From NCBI GenBank assembly GCA_014529385.2, contig CM043952.1, positions 57,372,619 to 57,436,618 of the forward strand: a stretch of DNA of 64,000 nucleotides, in the 5' to 3' direction. Position numbers and translations under genes: made by a program. A model generated the notes under the pieces. The model saw only the letters and a list, made by a program, of their open reading frames with translations, was not told the origin of the DNA and did not search any database. This document shows positions 44,788 through 56,794 of this stretch, one piece after another (position 1 is the stretch's first letter; each line of letters opens with the position of its first letter). The stretch comes from Adiantum capillus-veneris. Lineage: Eukaryota; Streptophyta; Polypodiopsida; Polypodiales; Pteridaceae.

Positions 44788-47690
44788 GCAGCAACGCTTC
44801 AGCCCCTCCCGCCATCACCATCGCCTTTGTGTGGTCGATATGTATGCCAAATGCATTGTACTTGCCCCTTCCGCCATCGCCATCGCCTGTGTGTGGTCGA
44901 TATGTATGCTAAATGTGGTGGACTTGTCGGAGCACACCAAGTCCTTGACGAGCTTTGGGCTGTTTTCAGCAGATGGGAAGGGAGGGCCTTTCTCCAAACG
45001 CTATCACCTACGCGAGAATCTTGAAGGCATGTGCCTCTATGCAAGATGCTATCGAAAAGAAAAATCGTGCTTGTGCACTGCAAAAAGTGCAAAGGCTAGA
45101 GAAACTTACTTTTCGGAACGGCGTGCACTGATTGCGGGATATGCACAACAGGAGTAGTTCAAAAAGCTCTTGGTTGATTTCAGCAAATGCAAGGTGAGCC
45201 TTGAGGGCCTCTGTCCCGATGCTATCACCTATGCATGCCTCTTGAAGGCATGTGACTCTATGCAAGATGCTGATATGGTCTTAAAAATTCATTCTATTAT
45301 TGTTAGTCAGGGGCTATCAATGCCTCGGCCGATCGGTATGCCAAATGTGGTGAAATTCAAAAGCACAAAAAGTGCTTGAGGAGCTTCTTTTCCGGAATGT
45401 TGTGAATCATCTCTTGGAGTGCATTGATTGTGGGATACGCGCATTAGGATCAGGGTGAGAAAGCTCCAGGATGTTATCAGCAGATGCAAAGCAAGGACTT
45501 GTCTCCAGCTGCAATCACCTACGCGTGCATCTTGAAGGCATGTAGCTCTATGCAAGATACTGATATGGGCATAAAAATTCACGCTGATATTGTTAGTGAG
45601 GGGCTGTTGCAAAATATTGGTGTGCTTAGCAATGCCTTCGTCAATATGTATGCCAAATGTGGTGCTCTTGTGCGGGATGTTGTCTCTTGAAATGCATTGA
45701 TTGCAGGATATTCCCAATAGGCCAGGGCTAGGAAGCTTGGGATTGTTACAATAGATGCGAAGCGAGAGACGCTATCACCTACGCATGCATCTTGAAGGCA
45801 TTTGGCTCTACACAAGATGCTCTTGAAAAGAGATGTCATGCTTGGGCTCAGCTGTGGCCAACAGGAGCAGGCCAGAAAGCTAGTGCTTGAGAAGCTTCCT
45901 ATCTGGAATGTCGTCTCTTGGAGTGCATTGATTGTGGGATACGCACAATAGGAGCAGGGCCAGAAAGCTCTAGGCTGTTTTCAGAGGATGCAAAGCAAGG
46001 ACGCAATTGCAGGCACAACAGGAGCAGGGCCAGAAAGCTCTAGGTTGTTTTCAGCAGATGCAAAGCAAGGACCTCTCTGATGCAATCACATAAGCTGCAG
46101 CTCCTTCCGCCATCGCCATCGCCATCGCCTGCCAAATGTGGTGCACTTCAAAAAGCACAGAAAGTGTTTGAGGAGCTTCCTGTCCAGAACGTCGTCTTTT
46201 GGAGTGCATTGATTGCGGGATATGCACAATGGCCGCAAATTTTACCAAGGCAGCAGGATACATTTGCGATAGTGGGTTACTCGAAAGTAACACATACTTA
46301 GCCAACACATTAGTCAATATGTATGTCAAGCATGGTGTACATGTCCGAGCGCAACAAGTCCTTGATGAGCTGTTGTGCTTGGCACTCCTCGATATGTATG
46401 CCAAATGTGGTGCACTTTAAAAGCAGTGAGGAGCTTACTGTTTGAAACGTGTCTCTTGGAATGCACTGATTGCAGGATATCCACAACAGGAGCAGGGACA
46501 AAAAAAGCTCTAGGCTGTTTTCAGCAGATGCAAAGTGCTGGCCTTTGTCTAGATGAAATCACCTACATGTGCATCTTGAAGGTATGCTAGCCAGGTAGCT
46601 CTGGGCTGTTTTCAGCAGATGCAAAGAGAGCAAATGCAATCACCTACACGTGCAGCTTGAAGGCATCTGACATCATGCAAGATGTTGGTATCGGCAAAAG
46701 AGTTTATGATGATATTGCTATTCAGGGGCTGTTGACAGAAAACTTTGTGCTTGGCATTGCCTTGTTCGACATGTATGCTTTCACAGGGTAGAGCAATATC
46801 CACTACACAAGCAAACATGGAGAGGAACAGATGAGTCTTTCTTTTGTGAGCTCACTTAAAGATTGTGCTAAGAACAAGGATTTGTACCAAGGCAGCAGGA
46901 TACATGCTGATATTTGTGATAGTGGGTTACTTGAAAAAAACACATACTCAGCCAACACGTTAGTTAGTATGTACGTCAAGCGTGGACTTGTCTGAGCGCA
47001 CCAAGTCCTTGACGAGCTTTGGGCTGTTTTCAGCAGATGGAAGCGAGGGCCTTTCTCCAAATGCTATCACCTACGCGTGCATCTTGAAGGCATTTGGCTC
47101 TATGCAAGATGCTATTGAAAAGAGAAATCGTGCTTGGCACTGCCTTTGTTGATATGAATGTAAAATGTAGTGCACTTCAGAAAGTACAAAGGCTAGAGGA
47201 GCGTACTTTTCGGAACGGCGTGCACTGATTGCGAGATACGCACAACAGGAGCAGGGCCAGAAAGCTCTAAGCTGATTTCAGCAAATGCAAGGTGAGGGCC
47301 TCTGTCCCGATGCAATCACCTATGCATGCATCTTGAAGGCATGTGACTCTGTGCAAGATGTTGATATGGGCTTAAAAATTCATTTTGATATTGTTAGTCA
47401 GGGGCTGTTGTCTAATGTTGTCTTTAGAGTTCATTGATTTCGGGATACGTGCAACGAGAGCAGGCCAGAAAGCTTCAAGCTGTTTTCAACAGATGCAAAG
47501 CGAGGGCATCTCTCTAGATGCAATCACATACGAGTGCATCTTGAAGGCATGTGGCTCTATGCGAGATGCTGATATGAGCTTAAAAAATCATGGTGATATT
47601 GTTAGCCAGAGGCTGCTGAAAAAAGATGTCCTTGGCAATGCCTTGGTTCACATGTGTGTTAAATGTGGTGCACTTCAGAGAGGACAAAAA
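44641..47690 (+). pseudogene. Degenerate PPR gene array
   Basis: Plus-strand pieces of PPR repeats recur throughout but in changing frames. Examples: AITYACILKACSSMQDTDMGIKIHADIVSEGLL with NMYAKCGAL (45484-45690), QQMQSEGISLDAITYECILKACGSM with HMCVKCGALQRGQ (47450-47700), FQQMQSAGLCLDEITYMCILKVC (46530-46590). The wording (ALIAGYAQ, LDMYAKCGA, ILKACGSM) is that of plant PLS/E-type PPR proteins, which edit or process organelle RNA. At least 12 repeat-like blocks can be counted. Frameshifts, stops and small internal duplications mean no long product is possible. It may descend from one long gene or from repeated local duplication of one. Confidence 0.85.
44708..44785. repeat. (GA)n microsatellite in PPR relic
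   Basis: About 39 GA units. It is followed by a roughly 63-bp direct repeat (44803-44925) containing cgccatcaccatcgcc and gtggtcgatatgtatgc. Confidence 0.95.
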
Positions 47691-48072
47691 GTCTCTGCGT
47701 CCATATGCCCAGAGAATTGAGCCTTTGAGGCTTATTTTTTCCAACAACGGAAGCCCAAAAGCAAATCCCCAAAAGCTTTTAAAAATTAAAAGTAATCTGT
47801 CCCAAAAGCTTTTAGTGCTAATTTAGCCAGCCCAAAAGTAGTTGCGAAATTTTTGGAAATTCGTACATTTCCATGTTAGCATGTTAGTGGACATTGCGGA
47901 GGTCTGTGCATATTGCCACGTCAACCTGTCAGTGCGTTTTTTTGGTTCAATTTTTGGGGCCTATTGCCACGTCAGCTTGTCGGCGCGCTCACTTGCCACG
48001 TTAGCTTGTCGGTGCGTTGGCTTGCCACATCAGCAATGTGTTTGGGGCTTGCCACGTCACCAATTTGTGACA
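47691..48072 (-). repeat. 3' LTR of decayed Ty3 element (outer end missing)
   Basis: Matches about 54,190-54,508 of the right LTR (shared agcttttaaaa, gctaatttagccagccc, ttgcggaggt), with some diverged and inserted bases. The outer ~190 bases are lost, so no target duplication can be seen. Confidence 0.8.
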
Positions 48073-48742
48073 TATCCTTCTCTTTAAAGAATTGTAACCG
48101 TCATCGATTACACCTGCAAAATAGTCAGGCCATATCTTAGTAGAAACTAACTATTAGTACTGACGCACTAGACACGAAACATCTAGCACTTGTACAAGAC
48201 GACAGTCACATCACCGGATATCATAGGACATCGCATGACAAGTCACATACAAATTCATTCCAAATTTTAGACCATGAACAATCTACAACGTACTTAGTAA
48301 TCGCATCTAGATCCATTCCGGACCTTACGGATGTTCGATTAACTAATCCTTATTGCAATCATGTCTATAGAGATTCATGAGACCAAATTGTTGCAGTCAT
48401 TTCGTCTTTCAGTTCTTGCACTCAAACAAGTCAAGTACAAATTAATCATTTCATTTTTGGGAATTCCAGTTATAAAGTCATATAGTAGAATACTACTCAG
48501 TCCTTTACTATCCCTGGAATCCAAAGGGGACATCAGTGACTCTATTGAAAATTGGGGTAATCTGTTGATAAAGGAGCAGAGTGACTCCCTTGTGCAAACC
48601 CGCTGCACTAGATTCACCCTCACTAAAGTTGGGGTTCTATAAAAGTAGACTATGCTAAACTGAATGCTTCAAGGTAAAGTTCCAAAATTTGAGGAGTATC
48701 TGCTAGGTCCTCTTCCATCCACTTCGCATCCAATGCATAGCT

Positions 48743-49977
48743 CTAGAACTTAACCATGAACCGCTTAATCACTTTACTTTTTATCTTTATGTCCTTGTGT
48801 GCCAATATCTGTTCTGGAACGAGTATCTTCTCGCTTTCCTCCACTTCGGGTTGCTCATCTGGCTCCCCATCATTGGGTACATCGCCTTTAAAGGGCTTCA
48901 ATAGACTCACATGAAATGCATTGTGAATCCTCCAAGTATCAGACAACTTCAGTCTGAAGGAGACATCATTTATCTTTTCTTTTATTTGGAAAGGGCCTTA
49001 ATACTTCATGCTAAGCTTTGGAAAAAGCCATTCCTTTCCCTTTTTCTTTCTTAGGAGTGCCTTCTCAAAACGTAAGAGCACCCAATCGTCTTCCTTCAAT
49101 TTCAAATCGCGACGGTGTCGATTTGCTGCCTTCTTTTGTCGTTCCTGAGATTTTTCTAAAGCCTTCCAGACCATGGAAAATGTAGTGTCCAAGTCCCTAG
49201 TATACTGGTTGGCTTCAAAAATTTTATTTTTCATGCTAAGGAAGGTTGGAACCTTCGGAGCACCTTCAATGATCTCAAATGGTGCCTTCCGCGTCGAAGA
49301 GTGGATCATGTTATCGTAGGTAAATTCTACCAAGTGTAATTTTTTTTCCCATTGAGTCTTCTGATCATAAATGTAAGACTTCAATAAATCCACTACAACT
49401 GAGTTTGCAATCTCAGATTGCCCATCTGTTTGCGGGTGGAAAAATGATGAGAACTGCAATCGTGTGCCAATGTTCTTCCAAATAGCCCTCCAAAAAAAAC
49501 TCGTGAATCGGAGATCTCTGTCAGAGACTATTGTCTCAAGGATGCCATGTAGTCTGAAAATCTGTGCATGAACAGTTTCGCTAAATGATCAGGCTTGATT
49601 GTTTTCTTCACTGGAATGAAGTGAGCTTGCTTGCTAAATGTGTCGATGACAATCCAAATGCCATCATGCCCACTATGTGTCTTCGAGAAATAAAAATTGA
49701 AATCCATAGCAATACTTTCTCGGGGGTGGGTGAGAATGGGTAAAGATTGTAACAATCCCTGTGCCTTATGACTGTCAAACTTGACCTTTTGACATACTAA
49801 ACAACTGCGTACAACGTCGTCCACATCTTGGTTGAGTCTTGTCCAAAAGAAGTAACGCTCCACACCTTTCAAGGTGGTGTCAATGCCGCGATGACTCGTA
49901 AAAGGTGGATAATGGCACTCAGTCAAAATCTTTTTCCTCGGCGGTTGTGTAACGCACAACATCGTTTTCTTCGTCAA
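48743..49977 (-). pseudogene. Ty3 integrase (broken)
   Basis: 49977-49528 contains the zinc-binding pair CLVCQKVKF and the first Asp (SIAMDFNFYFS). A frameshift near 49500 is followed by 49459-48998 with HPQTDGQSEIAN carrying Glu. 48946-48743 (IHNAFHVSLLKPFKG) is the conserved segment after the core, followed by a charged tail with a chromodomain-like position. Confidence 0.85.
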
Positions 49978-50350
49978 GTAGCCATCCCATATGGAATATC
50001 ACGCTACTACCTCCCCATTCTGTAATCGAGTGAATACATCCAAAAAATCCGGATCTGTGGTGTATTGATCAACCGTGTCATCGAAGCTTCTATGATGAAT
50101 TGCGGAAATAGCCAAGGCTAGCGGCTTCCGAGACAAAGCATCTGCCACCAAGTTCTTCTGTCCCTGAACATGGACAACCTGGAAGTGAAACTATGACAAG
50201 ATGTTAGCCCACCGCATCTGCTTTTTCGAAAGCTGCTTCTATGACAAGAAGTAGCATAAACTCTAATGATCAGTGAAGACCATAAAATCGGCTCCAAGTA
50301 GATAATGTCGCCACTGAGTAAGAGCATGGATCATTGCCAAAAGCTCTTTC

Positions 50351-51907
50351 TCAGAAATCTGTGCTGTCAATTATGACCTTGAAAACAATATGAACACAAG
50401 CATCATAATATACTTCAAATGAATTTTGCAAATTCGGCAAAGTCAATACTGGTCCAGTAGTCAATTTCTCTTTCAGTGTCTGAAATGTAGTCAGCTCTGT
50501 GTGTCCCCACGAGAAAGGGATTCCTTTCTGTGTCAAAATGTGCAAAGGGGAAGCTACCTCTGCAAACTTTCAAATGAACCGCCCGTAGTAAGAACAAAAA
50601 CCCAAAAAACTTCTAACTTCATGAACATTCTTCAAATCTGGCCAATCATGTATAGTCTCAATCTTGGCTGGGTCCATCTGTACTCCTTCTGCTGCTGAGG
50701 CGATGTTTCCCAAAAAGTGTATCTCCGGCAAGAAAAAATCACTCTTTTTGGCATCAATAACTAACTTGTGATCTTACAATGCTTGAAAGACCCGTAGCAG
50801 ATGGTGTCTATGTTCTGCTTCATTATTGGAGAAGACTATAATATCATCAAAGAAAGTGTCGAGAAATGATCTATACTCTCTGAAAATCCTATCCATCATT
50901 CGGTTGAAAGTCGCTGGAGCATTGGTAAGGCCAAAAGGTATCACCAAAAATTCATACAAACTGAAGCTCGTCCAAAAGGCTGTCTTGTAGACATCTCTCG
51001 GCGCGATTCGGATATGAGGATATCCGCTTTTCAAATCAATCCTGCTGAAACAAGAGGATCCTTGAAGTCGGTCAAGAATATTATCGATTCTTGGAATCGA
51101 AATTCTGTTCTTGATTGTCATTTTATTGAGAGCTCTATAATCAATGCACATTCTCCAAGATCCATCTTTCTTTAATACCAACAACACCAGAGAGCAGTAG
51201 GGTGAAGTACTCGGTTGGATAAGACTCTTTTCTAAAAGGTCTTTCACTTGATTCACGATCTCTTCATTCTGGGATCGGCTAACACGGTAAGGTGGCCGGT
51301 TTGGTGGTGTGCTTTCAAGAATCAGATCAATGGTGTGATCCTTAGGTCGAGATGGGAGCAACTCACCTGGCAGGCCCTCAGAGAAGCAATCGGCATGAGT
51401 GTGGAGAAAATCTTGGCGTTTTCTATCAAGTTCAAATATATTCGTTCTGTGTTCATCATTTAACTCTTTCAAGTAGATTGAGTAAACAAAGAGACTCGAT
51501 TTCATTAATTTGGAAATGGTCGACACCGATGCAATAGGGACGGACTCGCTCTTCAATCTTACATCAAGTACAATTTTTTGCCCCTTTTCATTTGTCAAAG
51601 TTGCTTTCTTTGCCCAATAATCAACCACGACGTTGTTCTTATGGTACCAAGGGACTCCCAGGAGGACGTCCCAACCTTCCAAGGCCATTATGTAGAAGTC
51701 CTCGTGCCCCAAATACCCCTGACAATGCAACCAAAGTTTGCCAATGACACGTGTAATGGCAATGTCTTGTCCAGGTGCCGCTAGAACTGGCTTTGTTGGT
51801 GGTCCCATCCTGTCGGGTGTAATCTTGAGCCACGCCGTCAATTCGGGTGAAATGAAGTTGTCCTTGGCTCCTCCATCGAAGAAAATCAGGGCTTCTTGAT
51901 CTTTCAC
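50351..51907 (-). pseudogene. Ty3 protease, RT and start of RNase H (broken)
   Basis: 51907-50774 reads LIFFDGGAKDNFIS (protease motif with Gly replacing the usual Ser/Thr), then GYLGHEDFYIMALEGWDVLLGVPWY, then RT motifs [66 protein letters not shown] stop near 50774 and frameshifts separate the RNase H start (50545-50351, LTTGPVLTLPNL). RNase H catalytic residues further along are not in one frame. Confidence 0.87.
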
Positions 51908-53050
51908 TTTGCCCCAAGCTCGGAAATTTCTTTACTTTCATCAGTGAGGCTTGGGTCAGTACTCATTCAATCTGGTATCAATCTTGCTTTTATCTTGCCT
52001 TTTTTGCCACGTTCCTCTGCTGCTCTCTCGAACTGTCTGGCCAGTTTGTTCTTGCTGTGCCTTTTTGGGGCACTTTGCGGAGATGTTCCCATGTTCCCCA
52101 CAACCAAAACACTTCCCCTCTCTAATATAATTGGCCATTTCTCGAAGCGTGAGCCGGGGTCGTGTATCCTTATCCTTCTTTTCTTGGGAACTCTTTTTCT
52201 TTCTACTTTCATTGTTAGAGGTCTGTCGGGTTCTCTGAGTCAAGATCTCATCAATCGGGTAAGTCAAAATTTCCTTCTTGCATTAAGAAACCCCATTTCA
52301 CATGACCCATTAATTCCTGAATAGAATTTGACTTTTGTTCCAGTCAATAGTCTCGGATCTCTGTAGGGGGTCTGTAGCAAAACCGTTCAATCTGTTCCTT
52401 AAAAGAGACCTTCTTAAATGAAGAGGTTGGTAGAAAAGAGTCCCAAAATTTCTCGCAATAAGCGTCCAAAGAATATCCCTTGGTCCATCTGAAGATGGTT
52501 CCAAGCGATTCGTATATCTCATTCGTACTCCCGAGGCAGTCAAGAAGATATAAAGAGCCTTTTGAATTCCAACCATTTGACTGGAGCTTCCTTCCTTAGA
52601 AGAGGAGTGGGCTACCATGTTCGAGCATTGCCTTTAAGAAAACATGCATCCCTCCTAGTCTTGGAGTGCTCTGCGTAGTGCCCTCCAGAGAAGGCTATGT
52701 CAAATTGCTGAATGAAGGCCAAAGCCCTTGGAGCATCTCGGAACCCAGAAAAGGATTCAAATTTAATCGACTGTCCACCTTTGAATTCTTTTGATTTTTT
52801 GCTTTTTTCTTCGAGGAAGTCAGTTTGGTTGCCTCTGTAAAAATGATTCTTCTTCGCATAAAACATATGGTCATCGGAGTTCGAACTGTCAGAGGATGAC
52901 TCCTTTGTAGAATTATCAAAAACTGGGCAAAATCTGGGTTTCTTTGCCTTTTTCTTGCCCTTTCCGAAGCTTTGCTTTTTGCTTCTCTTTTTTTCTTTTT
53001 TGTCCTCCTCGCTCGAGTCAAAAGAGCTAGTAGATTTGTCCGAAGAAGAG

Positions 53051-53821
53051 GAAGAAGAAGAACTGGGTAGTCCTTCAAAACGCACTCACTTCTTCTGCTT
53101 TCTTGCAGATGCAAAAGAAGATTGACGACCCAAATAATGTGGGTAGTCAGTCCCCTTCTTGCGCTTTTTCACTTGCTTTTTGGATTGATTGTTTGCATCC
53201 ATAAGCCGACTCATCTGTGTCTGAACCACCTCCTGTAATTCTTGTTCTATAAACATCCTTGGAGAAGGAGGTTTCTTGATTGCCGATTTGATGGGTGGTT
53301 CTATGGCTTTTTGCAATTGGGTGTGCACTTCTGCGATGGATTGCTGAGACAAAAATTTTGCAAATTGAGGATTCTTCAAAAATCTAATCATCTGCTTCGT
53401 CTACTCGTAAACCTGCTGTCGACATTCCATCTCTCGAAGAACTGTCAGAAGGAGAGGAAGAAGAAGAACTGGGTAGTCCTTCAAAACGTACTCACTTCTT
53501 CTGCTTTCTTGTAGATGCAAAAGAAGATTGACGACCCAAATAACTAGCTTTTTTCTTGCTTTTTAGATTGATTGTTTGCGTCCATAAGCCGACTCATCTG
53601 TGTCTGAACCACCTCCTGTAATTCTTGTTATGTAAACATCCTTCGAGAAGGAGGTTTCTTGATTGCTAGTTTGATGGGTGGTTCCGTGGCTTTCTGCCAT
53701 TGGGTGTGCACTTCTGCGATGGATTGCTGAGACAAAAATTTTGCAAATTGAGGATCCTTCAAAAATTTAATCATCTGCTTCGTGTACTCGTAAACCTGCT
53801 GTCGACATTCCATCTCTTGAA
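53051..53821 (-). repeat. Tandem duplication of about 406 bp within gag
   Basis: Units begin gaagaagaagaactgggtag at 53051 and 53457 and share long stretches to about 53438 and 53821, with scattered substitutions, a small internal indel and an altered segment in the linker. Confidence 0.9.
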
Positions 53822-53984
53822 GTTCGTAATGAGTAGGCCGAGGTGGCCGGTACTCTTCCTCTGTTAATTTGGTTGAATCTTCTTCGTGATCTCCTCCGAC
53901 AGAAGAAGTCAACTGATTCTTCTTGGAATCCATAAGCGTCACGAGAAAAGGATCGAATTTCCCAGTAGAAGAGAAATCGACCGC

Positions 53985-53996
53985 GCTCTGATACCA
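53985..53996 (-). other. Primer-binding site of decayed Ty3 element
   Basis: The minus strand reads TGGTATCAGAGC one base from the LTR. Confidence 0.9.
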
Positions 53997-53997
53997 C

Positions 53998-54508
53998 TGT
54001 AACAAACTTGGACACCCCAAGTCAAGATTCTACCGCAACACAACAGAGATTCACTTTAAAACAGTTTGCAAAAGACGACACGACCCGACGTAGTTACGTG
54101 CCAAGAGGTATTGGCCTCAAAGACTGGCGCCCCTTTTGATATTTCTTTTTGTATAAATATGTGTGCAAAGTACAAGAGCCCGCGGATGCTCACTCTGTCT
54201 CTGTGTCCAGATGCCCATAGAAGTGAGCCCCTGAGGCTTATTTATTCTTACAAGGGATGCCCAAAAGCAGAGCCCTAAAAGCTTTTAAAACTTAGAAGAA
54301 ATCTATCCCAAAAGCTTTCAGCGCTAATTTAGCCAGCCCAAAAGCAGCAGCGTAATTTCCAAAAATCCGTACACTGCCTTGTCAACGTTTTAGCAAAAAT
54401 TGCGGAGGTCCGTACGTACTGCCACGTCAGCCTGCCAGCGCATTTCCCGCTGGCTTGCCACGTCAGCAGTGTGTGTCCAGGGGCCTGCCATGTCACCAGT
54501 TTGTGACA
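53998..54508 (-). repeat. 5' LTR of decayed Ty3 element
   Basis: A 511-bp LTR with two matching cgtcagc blocks. A TATA-like ataaata at about 54154-54160 lies on the opposite strand to transcription and is not a clear promoter. Confidence 0.88.
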
Positions 54509-54558
54509 ACATACTTGGGGAACATGTTGGTCAATATGTATGTCAAGTGCAGTGCACC
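54509..54558 (+). pseudogene. PPR fragment between two LTR insertions
   Basis: TYLGNMLVNMYVKC is readable, followed by gcacc. It is the continuation of the broken PPR array interrupted by the next LTR and matches wording at 56430-56480. Confidence 0.75.
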
Positions 54559-55166
54559 TGTCATAAAATCTAATATCTAACCAACCCAAATGATTTTCTC
54601 ATATTAAATTGATCACTTAATGTGAGAGAATAAATGGGAACAAGAGTTAAGATATAGATATGTGCTTATAGATCTATCTCAACACGGGGCCAATAGTAAA
54701 GGGGCCCAAATGGGAGATGGTCTATCAAGAGCAAGGCTAACCAATGGAGCATAAGACCTTAGGGTTAGCTTCATTGAAGACCTCCAATAATGTGTGTAAA
54801 AGTCCTTTGACCTTAGGTAAGCTAGGGCTCAGCTTGAGGTGGGAACCCGGCCCAAGCTCGAGGTGCTTGTCGTGCTTGAGGTGCTTGTCCTGCTTGAGGT
54901 GCTTGTCATGATTGAGGTGCTTGATTAAGATGCTTGAGGTGCTTGACTGGCTCCATGCTTGAGGTGCTTGACTTGGTGCATGATTAAGGTGCTTGAGGTG
55001 CCTTGAGAAGCTTGCCTGAGATGCTTGTGGGAACACCCCCTACTTCAAGTGCTTAGTCATGCTTGATGACTAAGGGGCTTGCTCATCCAAAGTCAAAAAT
55101 ATCCCTACAAGGAGGGGGGCGATCCTACAAGGGGGGGGGGGGGGGGGGGGGGGGGGGATGAGAGAG

Positions 55167-55197
<31 letters not shown>

Positions 55198-56220
55198 GGG
55201 AAGCCCCAGCTTGAAGAGGCAGCAAGGACACTTGTCAAGTTCCTTCCCATGTTGCCCTCATGGTGTGCCTGAAGCCTATTGGTTGGCCACCCAAGGGGTC
55301 CAATGATAATTTAGGATATTTAATTAATTGATTTTTCATTTATCAAGTCCTCTCTCTCAAAGGGGAAAGGGGGACACTTGTCCCAAGGCTACCCATGTTG
55401 CTTGTAATGGCTATTGCTTGTGATTGGCTAGGCCTGGAGGGGTCCAATGAGCTTCAAGCATGAGCTACAAGGGGGGGTCGACCCAAGCAAGCTAGGGGGG
55501 TGCTTAGGGGGTATACTCACCCACACACACTCACAAACACTCTCATTGTGTACTATGCAAAGTGCAAGAGCTCCCTCTCCTTCTCCAAGCAAGTAGAGGT
55601 TGAGAGCCTACACCAACACTCTTGGCTATGGAGTGCAAATCCATCCAAGAGCCATGCTTCAATGCTTGAGCTTGCCGTCTATTTCTTCTTCATTACTATG
55701 CTATTATGTATGCTAGCACAAGAGTTATGATAAGTGAGGAACTAGCTCTTTCTCGTATGAAATGTTTCTTCTTCCTCTTCCCTACCCTCATTCCCTGCTA
55801 GCTCTCTCCACCTTCCAAGGTGTTTGAGGTCTTGGGACTGAGGCTTGGTATAGTTAAAGCTTTCTTCAAGTTTAGGTTATGCTATGATGGTGATGCATGA
55901 AGCTTTCCATCTTCATTGCTTCACTTAGGTCACAAGGAACACAAAGAATGTATTGTAACAAGTCTCTCTTTATGGAAGAAATCATAATACAAATGCCTAT
56001 TGGAGGGGGGACCGGCTCCACATAAATCCGGTCCTCAACTGTTGTCATGTTCTCTAAATTCTCTCTCTTGCAAAAGTATTGTCCATGCCAAGTTAACTAA
56101 TTGCTATAATTATGTTGCTATCTTCAATTATGTCTACCCGCTATGCTCACAAAATCATTTCTTGAAAGTACTCTCATTAAATTCCGCTACTCTCAAATTG
56201 AATAGGCAAATTCCATTACA
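54559..56220 (+). repeat. Solo LTR of the chromodomain Ty3 family
   Basis: A 1662-bp LTR (TGTCATAAAA to CCATTACA) matching 33720-35351 in reverse, with no internal sequence. It is flanked by gcacc (54554-54558) and acacc (56221-56225), a 5-bp duplication with one change, and PPR sequence continues on both sides (cacctgtcatggcgcaacaa). It arose by recombination between the two LTRs of a full element. G-run (55134-55157) and CA (55169-55195) tracts lie inside. Confidence 0.93.
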
Positions 56221-56225
56221 ACACC

Positions 56226-56794
56226 TGTCATGGCGCAACAAATCATTAACGAGACTCTTGTGCGGGATGTTGTCTCTGATTATTGCAGGATATGCCAACA
56301 AAGGCATGGCCAAGAAACGAGTATTTCTTTTGTGAGCTCACTTAAAGATTGCTGAGAAGAATGATTAGTACCAAGGTAGTAGGATTCATGATGATACTCG
56401 TGATAGTGGGCTACTTGAAAAGAACGAATACTTGGGGAACATGTTGGTCAGTATGTATGTCAAGTGCGGTGCACCTGTCATGGCGCAACAAGTCTTTGAC
56501 GAGCTTCCTATGCGCGATGTTGTCTCTAATTGTAGGATATGTCTAAAAGGGACAGGGCCAAGAAAAGAGCATTTCTTTTGTGAGATGATAGATCACTTAC
56601 AATATGTGCTGAGAAGAGGGATTTGTACCAAGGCAGTAAAATTCATGTTTATATTCGCAATAGTGGATTACTTGAAAATAACATTTACTTGGGGATCATG
56701 TTGGTCGGTGCACCTGTCATGGTGCAAGAAGTCTTTGACGATATTCCTATGCGGATGTCATCTCCTATTGCAAAATGTGCCCATTAGGGGTAGG
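56226..56794 (+). pseudogene. PPR fragments, continuing the array
   Basis: Readable pieces include RNKSLTRLLCGMLSLIIAGYANKG, MLVSMYVKCGAPVMAQQVFDELPMRDVVSN and SLTIFLCG. At least two decayed repeat units occur here with frames that shift between them. Repeats are recognisable to about 56790, just before the LTR-like sequence. Confidence 0.8.

Larger units (their letters stand above)
51956..53997 (-). pseudogene. Ty3 gag with internal tandem duplication
   Basis: From the leader a start at about 53931 (MDSKKNQLTSSVGG) leads into EMECRQQVYEYTKQMIKFL. Then a 406-bp segment is repeated (53051-53438 and 53457-53821), both copies containing FAKFLSQQSIAEVHTQ. Downstream are a Ser/Lys-rich region (SSSSSSSSDKSTSSF), a capsid-like piece (FESFSGFRDAPRALAFIQQF) and a zinc knuckle CFGCGEHGNISAKC near 52070. 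Frames shift at least three times. Confidence 0.85.
47691..54508 (-). mobile_element. Decayed Ty3 retrotransposon inserted in the PPR array
   Basis: Right LTR (5') 53998-54508 is complete, TGTAACAAAC to TTTGTGACA on the plus strand. The left LTR retains only its inner part, about 47691-48072, fused to PPR sequence. A primer-binding site TGGTATCAGAGC (plus 53985-53996) and a purine tract (plus 48073-48085) are in place. Order on the minus strand: gag with serine-rich region, zinc knuckle, protease, RT, RNase H, integrase, chromodomain-type tail. PPR fragments flank both sides. It carries a 406-bp tandem duplication in gag and many frameshifts. Confidence 0.9.
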
